NCBI GenBank assembly: GCA_946186505.1
Contig: CAMHNI010000002.1
Coordinates: forward strand, 62,001 to 126,000
Origin: an uncultured Prevotellaceae bacterium
Lineage (GTDB): Bacteria > Bacteroidota > Bacteroidia > Bacteroidales > Bacteroidaceae
Reading direction: 5' to 3'
Length of the DNA stretch: 64,000 nucleotides
The notes beneath the pieces are model-generated. The model ran no database searches and was not told where the DNA came from. It saw nothing but the letters and a program-made list of their open reading frames with translations. Below, in pieces: positions 49,981 through 59,394 of this stretch. Within the stretch, counting starts at the first letter, position 1; the number at the start of each line of letters is the position of its first letter. The translations under genes and the position numbers were made by a program.

Positions 49981-52782
49981 ATGAAAAAACGTTTACTCTT
50001 AGCCTTTATGGCAATTAGTGCGTCAATGTCAAGCTTTGCTCTGAGTCAGGGTGAGTTCGTCTACACCCCGCAGGGTCGCTTCCAGATTACGGGCGCTAAC
50101 GTGAATGCCAACAGCGCATTTCAGGATTTTACGGGTTGGACGGTCGTTTCTGCTTCTGCAGAAAAGACGCTGGCCGACAATTTCAACATCAATGCCAATG
50201 GCTTTGCTGAGGGTATCAACTCTGTGGCAAGTCTTGATGCAACAGGTGGAGAGGGCATGCGCTTCAAGTTCGAACCCACTGACGCCAGCTCTTCATACGT
50301 AGTGAGCTATAAGTTGAAGGGTGACGCTGCAGTGAGCGTTCGTGTAAAGACGGTTGCCGTTAACACCAACCTTGCTCAGGTTTACGGTGAAGCAGCTCCT
50401 GAGGAAGAGGGTGGCGAACCCGTCATCAATGTGGTGAATACTGCTGAGGAGCTGACCGCTGACTGGCAGACCTTCAACTATGCCATCGTGGGCGACGGCA
50501 CAGCCCGTACTTACTACATTTCTTTCACAGGTATGGCTACCAACATCGAGATTGCCGACGTTCAGATTGCTCCTGCACTGCAGTTCGCCGATCTGCGCCA
50601 GCGCGACGCCATGCTTGAGAAGATCAATGTCTACAAGAACTGCTACGAGTGGCCTGCTGAGGCGCTTTCCGATATGGCTGTAGACGAGGCTATTGAGAAT
50701 CTGCAGGCTATTGGCGACGAGAGCGGCCAGGCCGAGCTCGACGAGCAGATTGCTACTGCCCAGGAGATTCTTGACGAATTCCTCAAGGAATACATGGATG
50801 ACTATTTTTCTCCTTCAGAAGCCACTGCTTCGACAGGTGGCAAAGTTGACATCAAGTTCAATACATGGTATGCAAAGGTTCAGAAAGCCAATACCTGGGG
50901 CGACTGGACCTGTCTGCCCGGTGGTCGTGGTTTCTGGGAGAATGCCGATCAGGGCTGCTCTGACTTAGGACACTTCCAGAACGGTGCCACTTGGAACAAT
51001 GGCTCTCCTACGACCCCAATGGGTGTGTATATGCAGAAGGATCTCGATGCCGGCTCATACGTCTTCGGTATTGAGAGTAAGGCAGCTCTGCGTGAGCCCA
51101 AGAAGAGCGACTGGAACAACGACGATGGTTTGAAGCCTGCTTACGGTGTGGCATACGTCGTGAAGATTGTTGAGGGTCAGGAGACTCCCGACACGATTGC
51201 TTCCGTTGTGAAGGACCTGGATCCCGTCGTGATGACTCCGTTCTTTGTGACGGCAAAGATTGCTGAGGCAGGAAAGTACGAGATTGGCCTTAAGGCATAC
51301 TGCAAAGAGTCCCATCAGTCACTGGCACTGGGTTCTGTGACATACGTTCACAACGCTTCTCTGTGGGGTAAGAACGAGAACAAGTACAGTCAGGCACAGC
51401 TGGGCTACGAGGCCGATGTCCGTGAGCAGATTACTACTGGCCGCAATGCCCTGACCACTGCCGCTGAGTATCTGGCTGATGCCAGCTATGTCTGGGGTAA
51501 GTCTGAGCTGCAGGCTTGCGTTGATACCATCGCCGGCAAGGTGACCGAGTATGAGGCATATGATCAGGATGCTATCATTGCAACCTTCGACAAGGATTTA
51601 TATGTAAAGGCAGACCGCACGAAGACGGCTGAGTCAGGACTTCTGGTTTACGAGGTTTACGACAATGCTGTTCGCGACATTCTTGCTGCCAACAAGAAGT
51701 TTGTGGCAGTCAACGACACGCTGAACTCTATCCAGGCTGCTATTGATGCTGCTGAAGGTACGATGGCTCTGCGCATCTATGACACCGCTACTGGCAAGAA
51801 TGCTCTGTTGTCTGCCATCTCTGAGACCAAGGTGCTGCAGAACACGATGAAGACCGTGCAGTACAGCGAGGAGAATGCTGCTGCTATCGTTGCTGCCAAC
51901 GAGGCGCTGAGTGCTGCTATCGACGAGTTCAAGACCACTATTCCCGCAAGTTCTATTGCTACGCTCGTTGACATCGACTTCGAGGCCGACGCCGTTATTG
52001 AAGAGGGTGCAACCACTGGCACTATTACAGGTGCTGTTGGTACGATGGAGTTCTCGAACATTGCTACTGACGCAACCGATGCATACGCTTATCAGCAGGG
52101 TATCTGGGATAATGGTGAGCAGAAGTACAAGGGTTATGTCCGCGTCGGTAACGGTACGGGTACCGTCACCTTCGACCCGACCGTTGACGGTGCTACTGTT
52201 GGTACGAACATTCTCAAGCTGAACTGCGACTTCTTCCTGCAGGGACTTTCTGGCCGCTACGTTGGTTTCTATCTGAAGAACGAGGCTGACTCAGTTATTG
52301 CTGGTTACTATGCTAACTATTACGACAACAAGATTGATGCCACAAGCAATCTGTCGATTGATCTGGGCAGCCTGCAGTATGGCTCTGGTGGTACCTATGC
52401 TAACAGACCTCCCGAGGGTGCCGAGGGCGCTGAGGGTACAGTATTGGCCAAGAACTCGTTCGAAGTCATCCTCGACTTTGGTGAAGGCTCTATCTATGCC
52501 ACAACGACATCAGCCAAGGGCGTTAAGACGACTGCTAAGCAGGGATTCGACAAGAGCGTTCCCGTTAAGTTTGTGCTCCAGTCCAACTACATCAACAACG
52601 ACCGCCGCATCTGGTTCGACAACCTGAAGATTGAGCGCATTGCCGCCGGTGCCACCGATCCGTTCGTCGATGCTATCCAGGAGGTCAACACCAGCGCCGT
52701 CGTGAAGCCCACGAAGGTCCTCAAGAACGGCCGCATAGTCATCAACGGCAAGTATGGTGTCAACGGTATGATTATAAAGTAA
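49981..52782 (+). CDS. Large secreted protein of unknown function with helical repeats and sorting tail
   Basis: 933 residues: signal peptide (MKKRLLLAFMAISASMSSFA), a beta-rich N-terminal module (about 25-195) like galactose-binding sandwiches, a helical stretch (LRQRDAMLEKINVYKNCYEW...ATAQEILDEFLKEY), a second beta module (about 280-450, with DLDAGSYVFGIESKAALRE), helical FIVAR-like repeats (about 460-650, e.g. SIQAAIDAAEGTM, AAIVAANEALSAAIDEF), and a last carbohydrate-binding-like sandwich. The end KVLKNGRIVINGKYGVNGMIIK is a variant of the sorting tail. No catalytic motif was found. Codons favour T-ending forms (GCT, GGT) more than neighbours, which could mean high expression. It may be a surface glycan-binding protein. 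Confidence 0.75.
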   Translation: MKKRLLLAFMAISASMSSFALSQGEFVYTPQGRFQITGANVNANSAFQDFTGWTVVSASAEKTLADNFNINANGFAEGINSVASLDATGGEGMRFKFEPTDASSSYVVSYKLKGDAAVSVRVKTVAVNTNLAQVYGEAAPEEEGGEPVINVVNTAEELTADWQTFNYAIVGDGTARTYYISFTGMATNIEIADVQIAPALQFADLRQRDAMLEKINVYKNCYEWPAEALSDMAVDEAIENLQAIGDESGQAELDEQIATAQEILDEFLKEYMDDYFSPSEATASTGGKVDIKFNTWYAKVQKANTWGDWTCLPGGRGFWENADQGCSDLGHFQNGATWNNGSPTTPMGVYMQKDLDAGSYVFGIESKAALREPKKSDWNNDDGLKPAYGVAYVVKIVEGQETPDTIASVVKDLDPVVMTPFFVTAKIAEAGKYEIGLKAYCKESHQSLALGSVTYVHNASLWGKNENKYSQAQLGYEADVREQITTGRNALTTAAEYLADASYVWGKSELQACVDTIAGKVTEYEAYDQDAIIATFDKDLYVKADRTKTAESGLLVYEVYDNAVRDILAANKKFVAVNDTLNSIQAAIDAAEGTMALRIYDTATGKNALLSAISETKVLQNTMKTVQYSEENAAAIVAANEALSAAIDEFKTTIPASSIATLVDIDFEADAVIEEGATTGTITGAVGTMEFSNIATDATDAYAYQQGIWDNGEQKYKGYVRVGNGTGTVTFDPTVDGATVGTNILKLNCDFFLQGLSGRYVGFYLKNEADSVIAGYYANYYDNKIDATSNLSIDLGSLQYGSGGTYANRPPEGAEGAEGTVLAKNSFEVILDFGEGSIYATTTSAKGVKTTAKQGFDKSVPVKFVLQSNYINNDRRIWFDNLKIERIAAGATDPFVDAIQEVNTSAVVKPTKVLKNGRIVINGKYGVNGMIIK

Positions 52783-52815
52783 GTCTCCTATATATAAAAT
52801 AGGTATAATGTCTGT

Positions 52816-52854
52816 CAGAGCCTTCATCATTCGTGATGGAGGCTCTGTTTTTTG
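52816..52854 (+). terminator. Rho-independent terminator
   Basis: CAGAGCC...ATCA pairs with TGAT...GGCTCTG (52816-52847) around TTCG, followed by a run of six T. It separates the 933-residue protein gene from the FAS1-SusCD operon. Confidence 0.85.
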
Positions 52855-52999
52855 AGGTTATAACTTTAATAATTGCTTAAAACCGCCGTTTTTTGAAATT
52901 AGCGTGTTAAAAAGTTGCGGGTTTCATTTATTTTTTGTTATTTTGCATGATGAAATACTAACTGCAAATCAAAAAATGCTTAAATAAAACAGACCTTTT

Positions 53000-55861
53000 A
53001 TGAAAAAACTCTTTTTGTATGCTTCCCTTCTGTGCTTAGGCCTGGGGTCCTGTACAAAGGACTACGTGGTGCCGGAGGGGGAATTGCCATCCTGGCTTGG
53101 CGAGAGTATCTACAAAGAGCTAAATGACCCGTCGCAGCTGCAGGGCACGTTCAAGACGTACTGCAAGCTGATTGAGGACATGGGTTATGCCGAGGTGTTG
53201 AACAAGACGGGTAGTAAGACCATCTTCCCGGCTAACGACGACGCCTTTGCACGGTTCTTTGCCGGTGGTAACAACAAGTTCGGCGCAAGCAGCTACGAGC
53301 AGCTGACGCACGCCCAAAAGGCGGAACTGTTGTTCTCGACGATGCTCGACAACGCCATTCTGGTCGGTACGCTGTCCAACCTGCAGAACAGCGCCGGAAA
53401 CATGTTGCAGGGACAGTTAGTGAAGCACGCCACGAACATGCGCCTGTCGTATGCCGTGACGCCGTTGGCCGCTCAGGACATGCCTGCCAACAACAAGTAC
53501 TTCGCACGCTTCATGGGTGGCAGCGGTATCCAGGCCGTCTTCGACAACACGGTGGCCCCGATGGTTCACCTGACGGGTGAGTACATGCTGAACAACAACA
53601 TGACCGTGACGGGCGACGACAGCGACTTCAAGGTGCTGACCGGCCACGACTATGTCGACGGTGCCGCCTACATCTTCGACCGCACGGTGGTGAAGGGCGA
53701 CGTGGTCTGCCAGAACGGCTACATCCACCAGCTCGACGAGGTGCTCGTCAACCCCGGCAACATGGCCCAGATTCTGCGTTCGGGCAGCGATACACATTAT
53801 ATTTCGCGCATGCTGGACTACTACAGCTTCCCCGACCCCGACCTGACGCTGACCGAGCAGAGTGCCGAGACGGGCACGACGGACACTGTCTACGCCATCC
53901 GCTACCTGAGCAAGAACTCACAGCGCTCCAAGCTGGCACAGCCCGTGCGCGGCATGACCGTAGCCGACAACCAGCTGCTCGACTTCGACCCGGGCTGGAA
54001 CTACTATAACCCGACGCTGAAGGGCGGCTCGAGCAACGACGATGCCGAGATTGCCGCCTTCCTGGCTCCCGACGACAAGGCTGTCGAGAACTACTTCCTG
54101 AAGGAGGCTGCCTACATTCTGAAGAACCTGGGCGACCCGTCGCTCGACCTCTCGGCCGCCAACCTCAATGCCCACCTCGACGCCGTCTACAACAACGACC
54201 CGTCGATATTTGCCAGCATCCTGAACAACGTGATGAAGCCCTACCTGACGAAGACGGTGCCCAGCACGTTTGCAACGGTGCAGAACGACGCCTTCGAGTT
54301 CCTCGACGTGACGAAGAACGACATCATCCGCAAGAGCGACGGCAACTACGACGTCACCATCGGCAACAACGGCGTCATCTACAAGATGAACAAGCTCTTC
54401 GGTCCGAAGCTGTACAACTCAGTGCTCGGTCCCGCGTCTGTATATAAGGATATGCGCACGATGGGCGAGATGCTGAACGACCACCAGGCCACCGCCGGCG
54501 TGCCCTCGAAGCTCGGTGCCGACATGTACTACTACCTGCTCTCGATGAAGGCCCGCTACGGACTGTTCGTGCCGACCGACAACGAGACGCAGTTCATCGT
54601 CATCGACCCCACGTCGGTCAAGGACGACGACGGCCTGAAGGGACTGCGCTTCCGCTTCGACCCGCAGGCTGACGGCTCCTTCCACGTGCTGGTCAAGAAA
54701 TACATCTACCAGTCGGGCCCCTACAACCAGCTCAGCTCCTACGTCGAGGCTGCCAATGCCCAGGACATCAACATCGAGTCGGGCATCTTCAACAGCCAGA
54801 TCAAGGACCTGCTCGACTACTGCACCATCGTGCTGGCCGACTCGACCGAGACGGGTAAGGGCAATCCGCAGTACGGACTCTACGGCAACCGCTACTACAA
54901 GACCAAGCACGGCGGCACCGTCGTCGTCGACGGCAACAAGGTGGCCGGCGGCCTGCAGCAGTCAGACCCCGCGCAGTGGTCGACCATCACCGAGACCTTC
55001 GACGCGAACAGTGCCGACGCGAGGATAGAGAACGGTACCGTCTACCGTCTGGACTATCCGCTGCAGCCCACCATCACGACCGTCATGCAGACCCTGTCGC
55101 GCCCCGAGTTCTACGACGCTGAGGCCGACTACGACGTGGCCCTGCCCGAGTACGACCACTTCCTGAACTTCTGCCTGCAGTTCAACAACGAAGACATCTA
55201 CAGCTTCGCCGGCATCCTGACCGGCAGCGAGACCGAGGCCCAGAAGAACACCAAGCTGAAGGCCTTCCGCATCATCGACGACAACGACAACTGGGGCATG
55301 CTCAGTGCCTATAACTACACCATCTATGCCCCCACCTACGAGGCTATGGTGAAGGCCCAGCAGACGATGGGACTGCCCACCTGGAAGCAGGTGATGGCCA
55401 TCGTCGACAACTGGGAGGCCGTTGCCGGCCAGTACGGATTCACCGACCAGAGCCAGGCCTCCGAATACGTGAGGGAGCAGCTGGAGAAGATGACCAAGTT
55501 CGTGCGCTACCACACGCAGAACAGCTCGCTCTTCGCCGACCGCTACTTCAAGAACTACGACCCCAAGACGGGTCAGACGACCCCCGAGCCGGCCTATTCG
55601 ACATTCGCCTCGAACGCGCTCGGTATAGCCCAGACGCTGACTGTCACCGGCGGCGACAACAAGCTCACCGTGCGGGATGCCTCCGGCACGTCCGTGACCG
55701 TCAACGCCTCTTCCGCCACTGCCAACCTCATTGCCCGCGACATCACGACCTCGGAGAACACATCCTCGTACGGCGCCTACAAGTCGATCGAGACCTCGTC
55801 GTTCGTGACCGTTCATGGTATCGACACCCCCCTGTGCTTCAACAGCAACAGGCAGTATTAG
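53000..55861 (+). CDS. Large multi-FAS1 (fasciclin) lipoprotein, first gene of the Sus-like operon
   Basis: 953 residues. The lipoprotein signal is MKKLFLYASLLCLGLGSC (Cys18). The first fasciclin domain (about 40-250) shows both conserved boxes: H1-like TIFPANDDAFARFFAG and H2-like CQNGYIHQLDEVLVNPG. Further diverged FAS1-like units follow, for instance around 480-560 (MYYYLLSMKARYGLFVPTDN) and 720-850 (YNYTIYAPTYEAMVKAQQTM). FAS1 domains mediate adhesion and sugar or protein contacts; no catalytic site is known. It is 57 bases from SusC and probably acts as a surface-exposed partner of the transporter. Confidence 0.85.
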   Translation: MKKLFLYASLLCLGLGSCTKDYVVPEGELPSWLGESIYKELNDPSQLQGTFKTYCKLIEDMGYAEVLNKTGSKTIFPANDDAFARFFAGGNNKFGASSYEQLTHAQKAELLFSTMLDNAILVGTLSNLQNSAGNMLQGQLVKHATNMRLSYAVTPLAAQDMPANNKYFARFMGGSGIQAVFDNTVAPMVHLTGEYMLNNNMTVTGDDSDFKVLTGHDYVDGAAYIFDRTVVKGDVVCQNGYIHQLDEVLVNPGNMAQILRSGSDTHYISRMLDYYSFPDPDLTLTEQSAETGTTDTVYAIRYLSKNSQRSKLAQPVRGMTVADNQLLDFDPGWNYYNPTLKGGSSNDDAEIAAFLAPDDKAVENYFLKEAAYILKNLGDPSLDLSAANLNAHLDAVYNNDPSIFASILNNVMKPYLTKTVPSTFATVQNDAFEFLDVTKNDIIRKSDGNYDVTIGNNGVIYKMNKLFGPKLYNSVLGPASVYKDMRTMGEMLNDHQATAGVPSKLGADMYYYLLSMKARYGLFVPTDNETQFIVIDPTSVKDDDGLKGLRFRFDPQADGSFHVLVKKYIYQSGPYNQLSSYVEAANAQDINIESGIFNSQIKDLLDYCTIVLADSTETGKGNPQYGLYGNRYYKTKHGGTVVVDGNKVAGGLQQSDPAQWSTITETFDANSADARIENGTVYRLDYPLQPTITTVMQTLSRPEFYDAEADYDVALPEYDHFLNFCLQFNNEDIYSFAGILTGSETEAQKNTKLKAFRIIDDNDNWGMLSAYNYTIYAPTYEAMVKAQQTMGLPTWKQVMAIVDNWEAVAGQYGFTDQSQASEYVREQLEKMTKFVRYHTQNSSLFADRYFKNYDPKTGQTTPEPAYSTFASNALGIAQTLTVTGGDNKLTVRDASGTSVTVNASSATANLIARDITTSENTSSYGAYKSIETSSFVTVHGIDTPLCFNSNRQY

Positions 55862-55862
55862 A

Positions 55863-55898
55863 AGTGAAGAGTGAGGAAGTGAAAAGTGAATAGTGAAC
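55863..55898. repeat. Period-7 repeat between the FAS1 gene and susC
   Basis: AGTGAAG, AGTGAGGA, AGTGAAA, AGTGAAT, AGTGAAC: five units, one with an extra base. It begins right after the stop codon of the fasciclin gene. Confidence 0.7.
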
Positions 55899-55918
55899 AA
55901 TTTAGAATCAAGATATTT

Positions 55919-58900
55919 ATGTCAAGAATAAAAATCCTACTGACACTCCTGCTTACCATTGTCGCCCAGGCGGTGATGGCTCAGGGCAGAGTCATATCAG
56001 GTTCGGTGGAAGACGCTATGGGACCGGTGATGATGGCCAACGTGGTTGAGCGCGATGCCAACAACCGTATCATCAGTGCCACGCAGACTGATATGATGGG
56101 TAACTTCTCCATGGAGATTAAGAACCCGAAGAACAAGCTCGTCGTCTCATACGTGGGAAGCAAGACGAAGATACTCACCATCGGCGACCAGAAGACCTTC
56201 AACATCAAGCTCGAGGACGACAAGACGACCCTCGGCGAGGTGAAGGTGGTGGGACGCCGTGCCACATCAGGCGGTCTGAACATCGACAAGCGCGAGGTGA
56301 CCGTCTCGCAGCAGACCTTTAACCTGCAGGACGTCGAGGGTATGGCCTTCACATCGGCCGACGAGGCCCTGCAGGGTGAGATTGCCGGTCTCGACATCGT
56401 GGCCAACTCAGGTAACCTCGGTGCCGGTACGACCATGCGTCTGCGCGGTGTGTCGACGCTGAACGGCTCGGCCGAGCCTCTGATTGTCGTCGACGACAAG
56501 ATTTTCGAATACAACTCATCCGACATCGACTTCGAGAGTGCCGACGAGGAGGCCTTCTCGTCGCTGCTCGCCGTCAGTGTCGAGGATATTGCCGACATCC
56601 GCGTGCTGAAGGATGCTGCCGCAACGGCCATCTGGGGCTCGCAGGGTGCCAACGGTGTCATCATGATCACCACCAAGCGCGGTACGCGCGGCAAGCCCCG
56701 CGTGACGCTGGGCTATAAGTTCACCGGCACGTGGATGCCGAGCGGCTACGACCTGCTGAACGGTGACAACTACACGATGATGCTCAAGGAGGAGTTCTAC
56801 AACCCCACGCAGAGCTCGTCGGCTACAGCCACCATCAACGAAATCAACTATGTACCCGCCGAGTCGTGGGCCGAGGCCAACAACTGGAACAAGAACACCG
56901 ACTGGGTCGGCGCCATCAAACAGTTCGGTCAGCAGCACGAGGCCAACGTCAACATCTCGGGTGGTGGTCAGAAGGCCACGTTCCGCATCTCGGCCAGCTA
57001 CAACCACCAGTTGGGTACTGTCATCAAGCAGCGCCTCGACCGTCTGACCACGCGCCTGGTGCTCGACTACAACGTGTCGGACCGCATACGCTTCTCGACC
57101 AACTTCGCGCTGACCTATACTGACAACCTGAAGAACTACACCTACGGCAGCAGCAAGAGCGCCGGTTTGCTCGCTATGGCACTGGCAATGGCGCCCAACG
57201 CCAGCATCTACCGCTACGACCGCTTCGGCAACAACACGGGCGAGTTCTTCCTGATGAACCCGACGATGACCGGCATGACGCCCGACGACGGTAACTACAC
57301 CTCGACGCAGCTGCAGGACGTCGTGGCCATCGGCAACCCCGTGGCCTACGCCCACCGCTCGTGGCAGAAGGAGCAGACCTACAGCATCGTGCCCGACTTC
57401 AACATCAAGTACGAGCTCTTGGGCACTGAGAACGGCCAGCACCGCCTGACCTTCGACGGCCGCGTCTACTTCGACATCTATGCCTACTCGAAGCCTACCT
57501 TCATGCCGGGCAGCCTGTCGAACGGCAGCTATACCGACAACGACTATAACTACATCACCAATACGGAGACCAACCAGTTCAAGATGGGCTCGCGCATGAA
57601 GCTCACCTTCACGCCCGCCTTCAAGAACGAGGACTTCTACCTGACGATGATGGCCTACTACGAGGCAGGTACGCAGAAGAACACTTACCAGTATCTGGGC
57701 CAGAGCTCGATTCCCAACGGCATCGAGTCGTCAACCATCGACGCCCACCTGCTGAGCATGGACAACCAGCCCGGCACGATGAAGTCGGCCTGGCACGACT
57801 GGGTGTATCAGACCCACTTCTCCTACAAGTCGCGCTACAACATCGGCTTCGGACTCCGTGCCGACGGCAGCTCGAAGTTCGGCCCCAAGAACCCCTGGTT
57901 CTACTCGCCCAACGTCTCGCTGCGCTACAACCTGAGCGAAGAGCCCTTCTTCACCCCGCTGAAGAAGTACGTCTCGATGTTCGGTATCCGCGGCTCGTGG
58001 GGTATCACGGGTAGCTCGAGCGTGTCGGTCGACAACTACTTCAACCAGTACACCTCGCGCGCCGGACGCTACGGCACGGGCTACTTCACCACGATGAGCG
58101 GCCTGAAGCTCGACGACCTGCGCCCGCAGAAGAAGATCGGTCTGAACCTCGGCTTCAACGTCGGACTGCTCGACGATCTGTTCGAGATCGACGTCAACCT
58201 CTACGACGAGAAGACCAAGGACCTCATCATGAGGGGCATCCCCATTCCCACGTCGGCCGCCTGGAATACGTCGACCACGCTCTCGTTCGGCAATGTCGGC
58301 GAGATGGAGAACAAGGGTTGGGAGCTGACCGTCAACGCCAACAAGTTTATTAAGGTGAAGAAGTTCTCGGTATCAGCCAGCTTCAACATGGCCCAGAACG
58401 TGAACAAGCTGCTCGAGATGGACCAGCGCGTGCTCGATAACATGAACTCGCAGCCCAGCTACAGCCGCCGCGGCTCCAGCTCAGTGCTCAACCGCGTGGT
58501 TGTCGGCGACCCGCTCTGCTCTATCTATGGCTATAAGTACAACGGCGTCTACCAGTACTCTTACGACTACCTGACCAACTACAACACCAAGCAGCTGCAG
58601 CTGCAGGCTCAGGCCAAGGCCCGTGGCGAGAAGTACGACTGGAACTACGAGGAGTGGATCAACCAGCAGCTCGCCGAGGGTAAGACCTTCCCCGTCGCCA
58701 TCGACGAGAAGGGCAAGGTCATCATGACCAACACCGGCGTGCCCAAGCACCTGGCTTATTATTATGGTGAGACCGATTATGAGTTCAAGGGCGGTGACGC
58801 CATCTACGAGGACGTCAACCACGACGGTAACATCAACGAGCTCGACATCAAGTACTTAGGCAACTCGCTGCCTAAGATGCAGGGTGGTTTCAACATCACG

Positions 58901-59359
58901 CTGCAGTACGACAGCTGGAAGCTCGTGGCCCGCTTCAACTACCGTTGGGGCAACAAGATTATCAATACCGCCCGCATGGGTCTGGAGAGCATGTACGGCA
59001 CCCAGAACCAGTGCTCGTCGGTGACCTACCGCTGGCGCAAGGACGGCGACGTGACCCAGATTCCGCGCGCCCTCTACGGTGCAGGCTACAACTACCAGGT
59101 GAGCTCGCGATTCGTCGAGGACGGCTCGTTCCTGCGCTTCAACAACCTGCAGATTTCCTACAGCGTGCCCAAGAAGGCTATCAAGAAGCTCGGTCTGAAC
59201 ACGCTGTCGGCCTACGTGACGCTGAACAACCTCTTCTGCTGGACGAAGTACACGGGTATCGATCCGGAAATTGCCGCCGGTACCACCTCGCCGGCTACCG
59301 ACGGTGCTACCACACCAAGGTCGAAGTCGGTTACCGCCAGTCTTAACTTCGGATTCTAA
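55919..59359 (+). CDS. SusC/RagA-family TonB-dependent transporter
   Basis: 1146 residues from ATG 55919 (MSRIKILLTLLLTIVAQAVM); an upstream frame runs through the period-7 repeat. An N-terminal CarboxypepD-like domain (GRVISGSVEDAMGPVMMANV) is followed by TonB box and plug: LGEVKVVGRRAT, AGTTMRLRGVSTLNGSAEPL, VSVEDIADIRVLKDAAATAI and WGSQGANGVIMITTKRGT. The large barrel ends with LNTLSAYVTLNNLFCWTKYT, GIDPEI and a terminal Phe strand (ASLNFGF). It imports an oligomer through the outer membrane together with its SusD lid. The substrate is unknown; no enzyme is in the operon within this window. Confidence 0.95.
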   Translation: MSRIKILLTLLLTIVAQAVMAQGRVISGSVEDAMGPVMMANVVERDANNRIISATQTDMMGNFSMEIKNPKNKLVVSYVGSKTKILTIGDQKTFNIKLEDDKTTLGEVKVVGRRATSGGLNIDKREVTVSQQTFNLQDVEGMAFTSADEALQGEIAGLDIVANSGNLGAGTTMRLRGVSTLNGSAEPLIVVDDKIFEYNSSDIDFESADEEAFSSLLAVSVEDIADIRVLKDAAATAIWGSQGANGVIMITTKRGTRGKPRVTLGYKFTGTWMPSGYDLLNGDNYTMMLKEEFYNPTQSSSATATINEINYVPAESWAEANNWNKNTDWVGAIKQFGQQHEANVNISGGGQKATFRISASYNHQLGTVIKQRLDRLTTRLVLDYNVSDRIRFSTNFALTYTDNLKNYTYGSSKSAGLLAMALAMAPNASIYRYDRFGNNTGEFFLMNPTMTGMTPDDGNYTSTQLQDVVAIGNPVAYAHRSWQKEQTYSIVPDFNIKYELLGTENGQHRLTFDGRVYFDIYAYSKPTFMPGSLSNGSYTDNDYNYITNTETNQFKMGSRMKLTFTPAFKNEDFYLTMMAYYEAGTQKNTYQYLGQSSIPNGIESSTIDAHLLSMDNQPGTMKSAWHDWVYQTHFSYKSRYNIGFGLRADGSSKFGPKNPWFYSPNVSLRYNLSEEPFFTPLKKYVSMFGIRGSWGITGSSSVSVDNYFNQYTSRAGRYGTGYFTTMSGLKLDDLRPQKKIGLNLGFNVGLLDDLFEIDVNLYDEKTKDLIMRGIPIPTSAAWNTSTTLSFGNVGEMENKGWELTVNANKFIKVKKFSVSASFNMAQNVNKLLEMDQRVLDNMNSQPSYSRRGSSSVLNRVVVGDPLCSIYGYKYNGVYQYSYDYLTNYNTKQLQLQAQAKARGEKYDWNYEEWINQQLAEGKTFPVAIDEKGKVIMTNTGVPKHLAYYYGETDYEFKGGDAIYEDVNHDGNINELDIKYLGNSLPKMQGGFNITLQYDSWKLVARFNYRWGNKIINTARMGLESMYGTQNQCSSVTYRWRKDGDVTQIPRALYGAGYNYQVSSRFVEDGSFLRFNNLQISYSVPKKAIKKLGLNTLSAYVTLNNLFCWTKYTGIDPEIAAGTTSPATDGATTPRSKSVTASLNFGF

Positions 59360-59362
59360 AAG

Positions 59363-59390
59363 AATTGATAATTGATAATTGACAATTGAT
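59363..59390. repeat. Perfect period-7 repeat between susC and susD
   Basis: AATTGAT, AATTGAT, AATTGAC, AATTGAT: four perfect-length units filling almost the whole gap before the susD start. Confidence 0.8.
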
Positions 59391-59394
59391 GATT

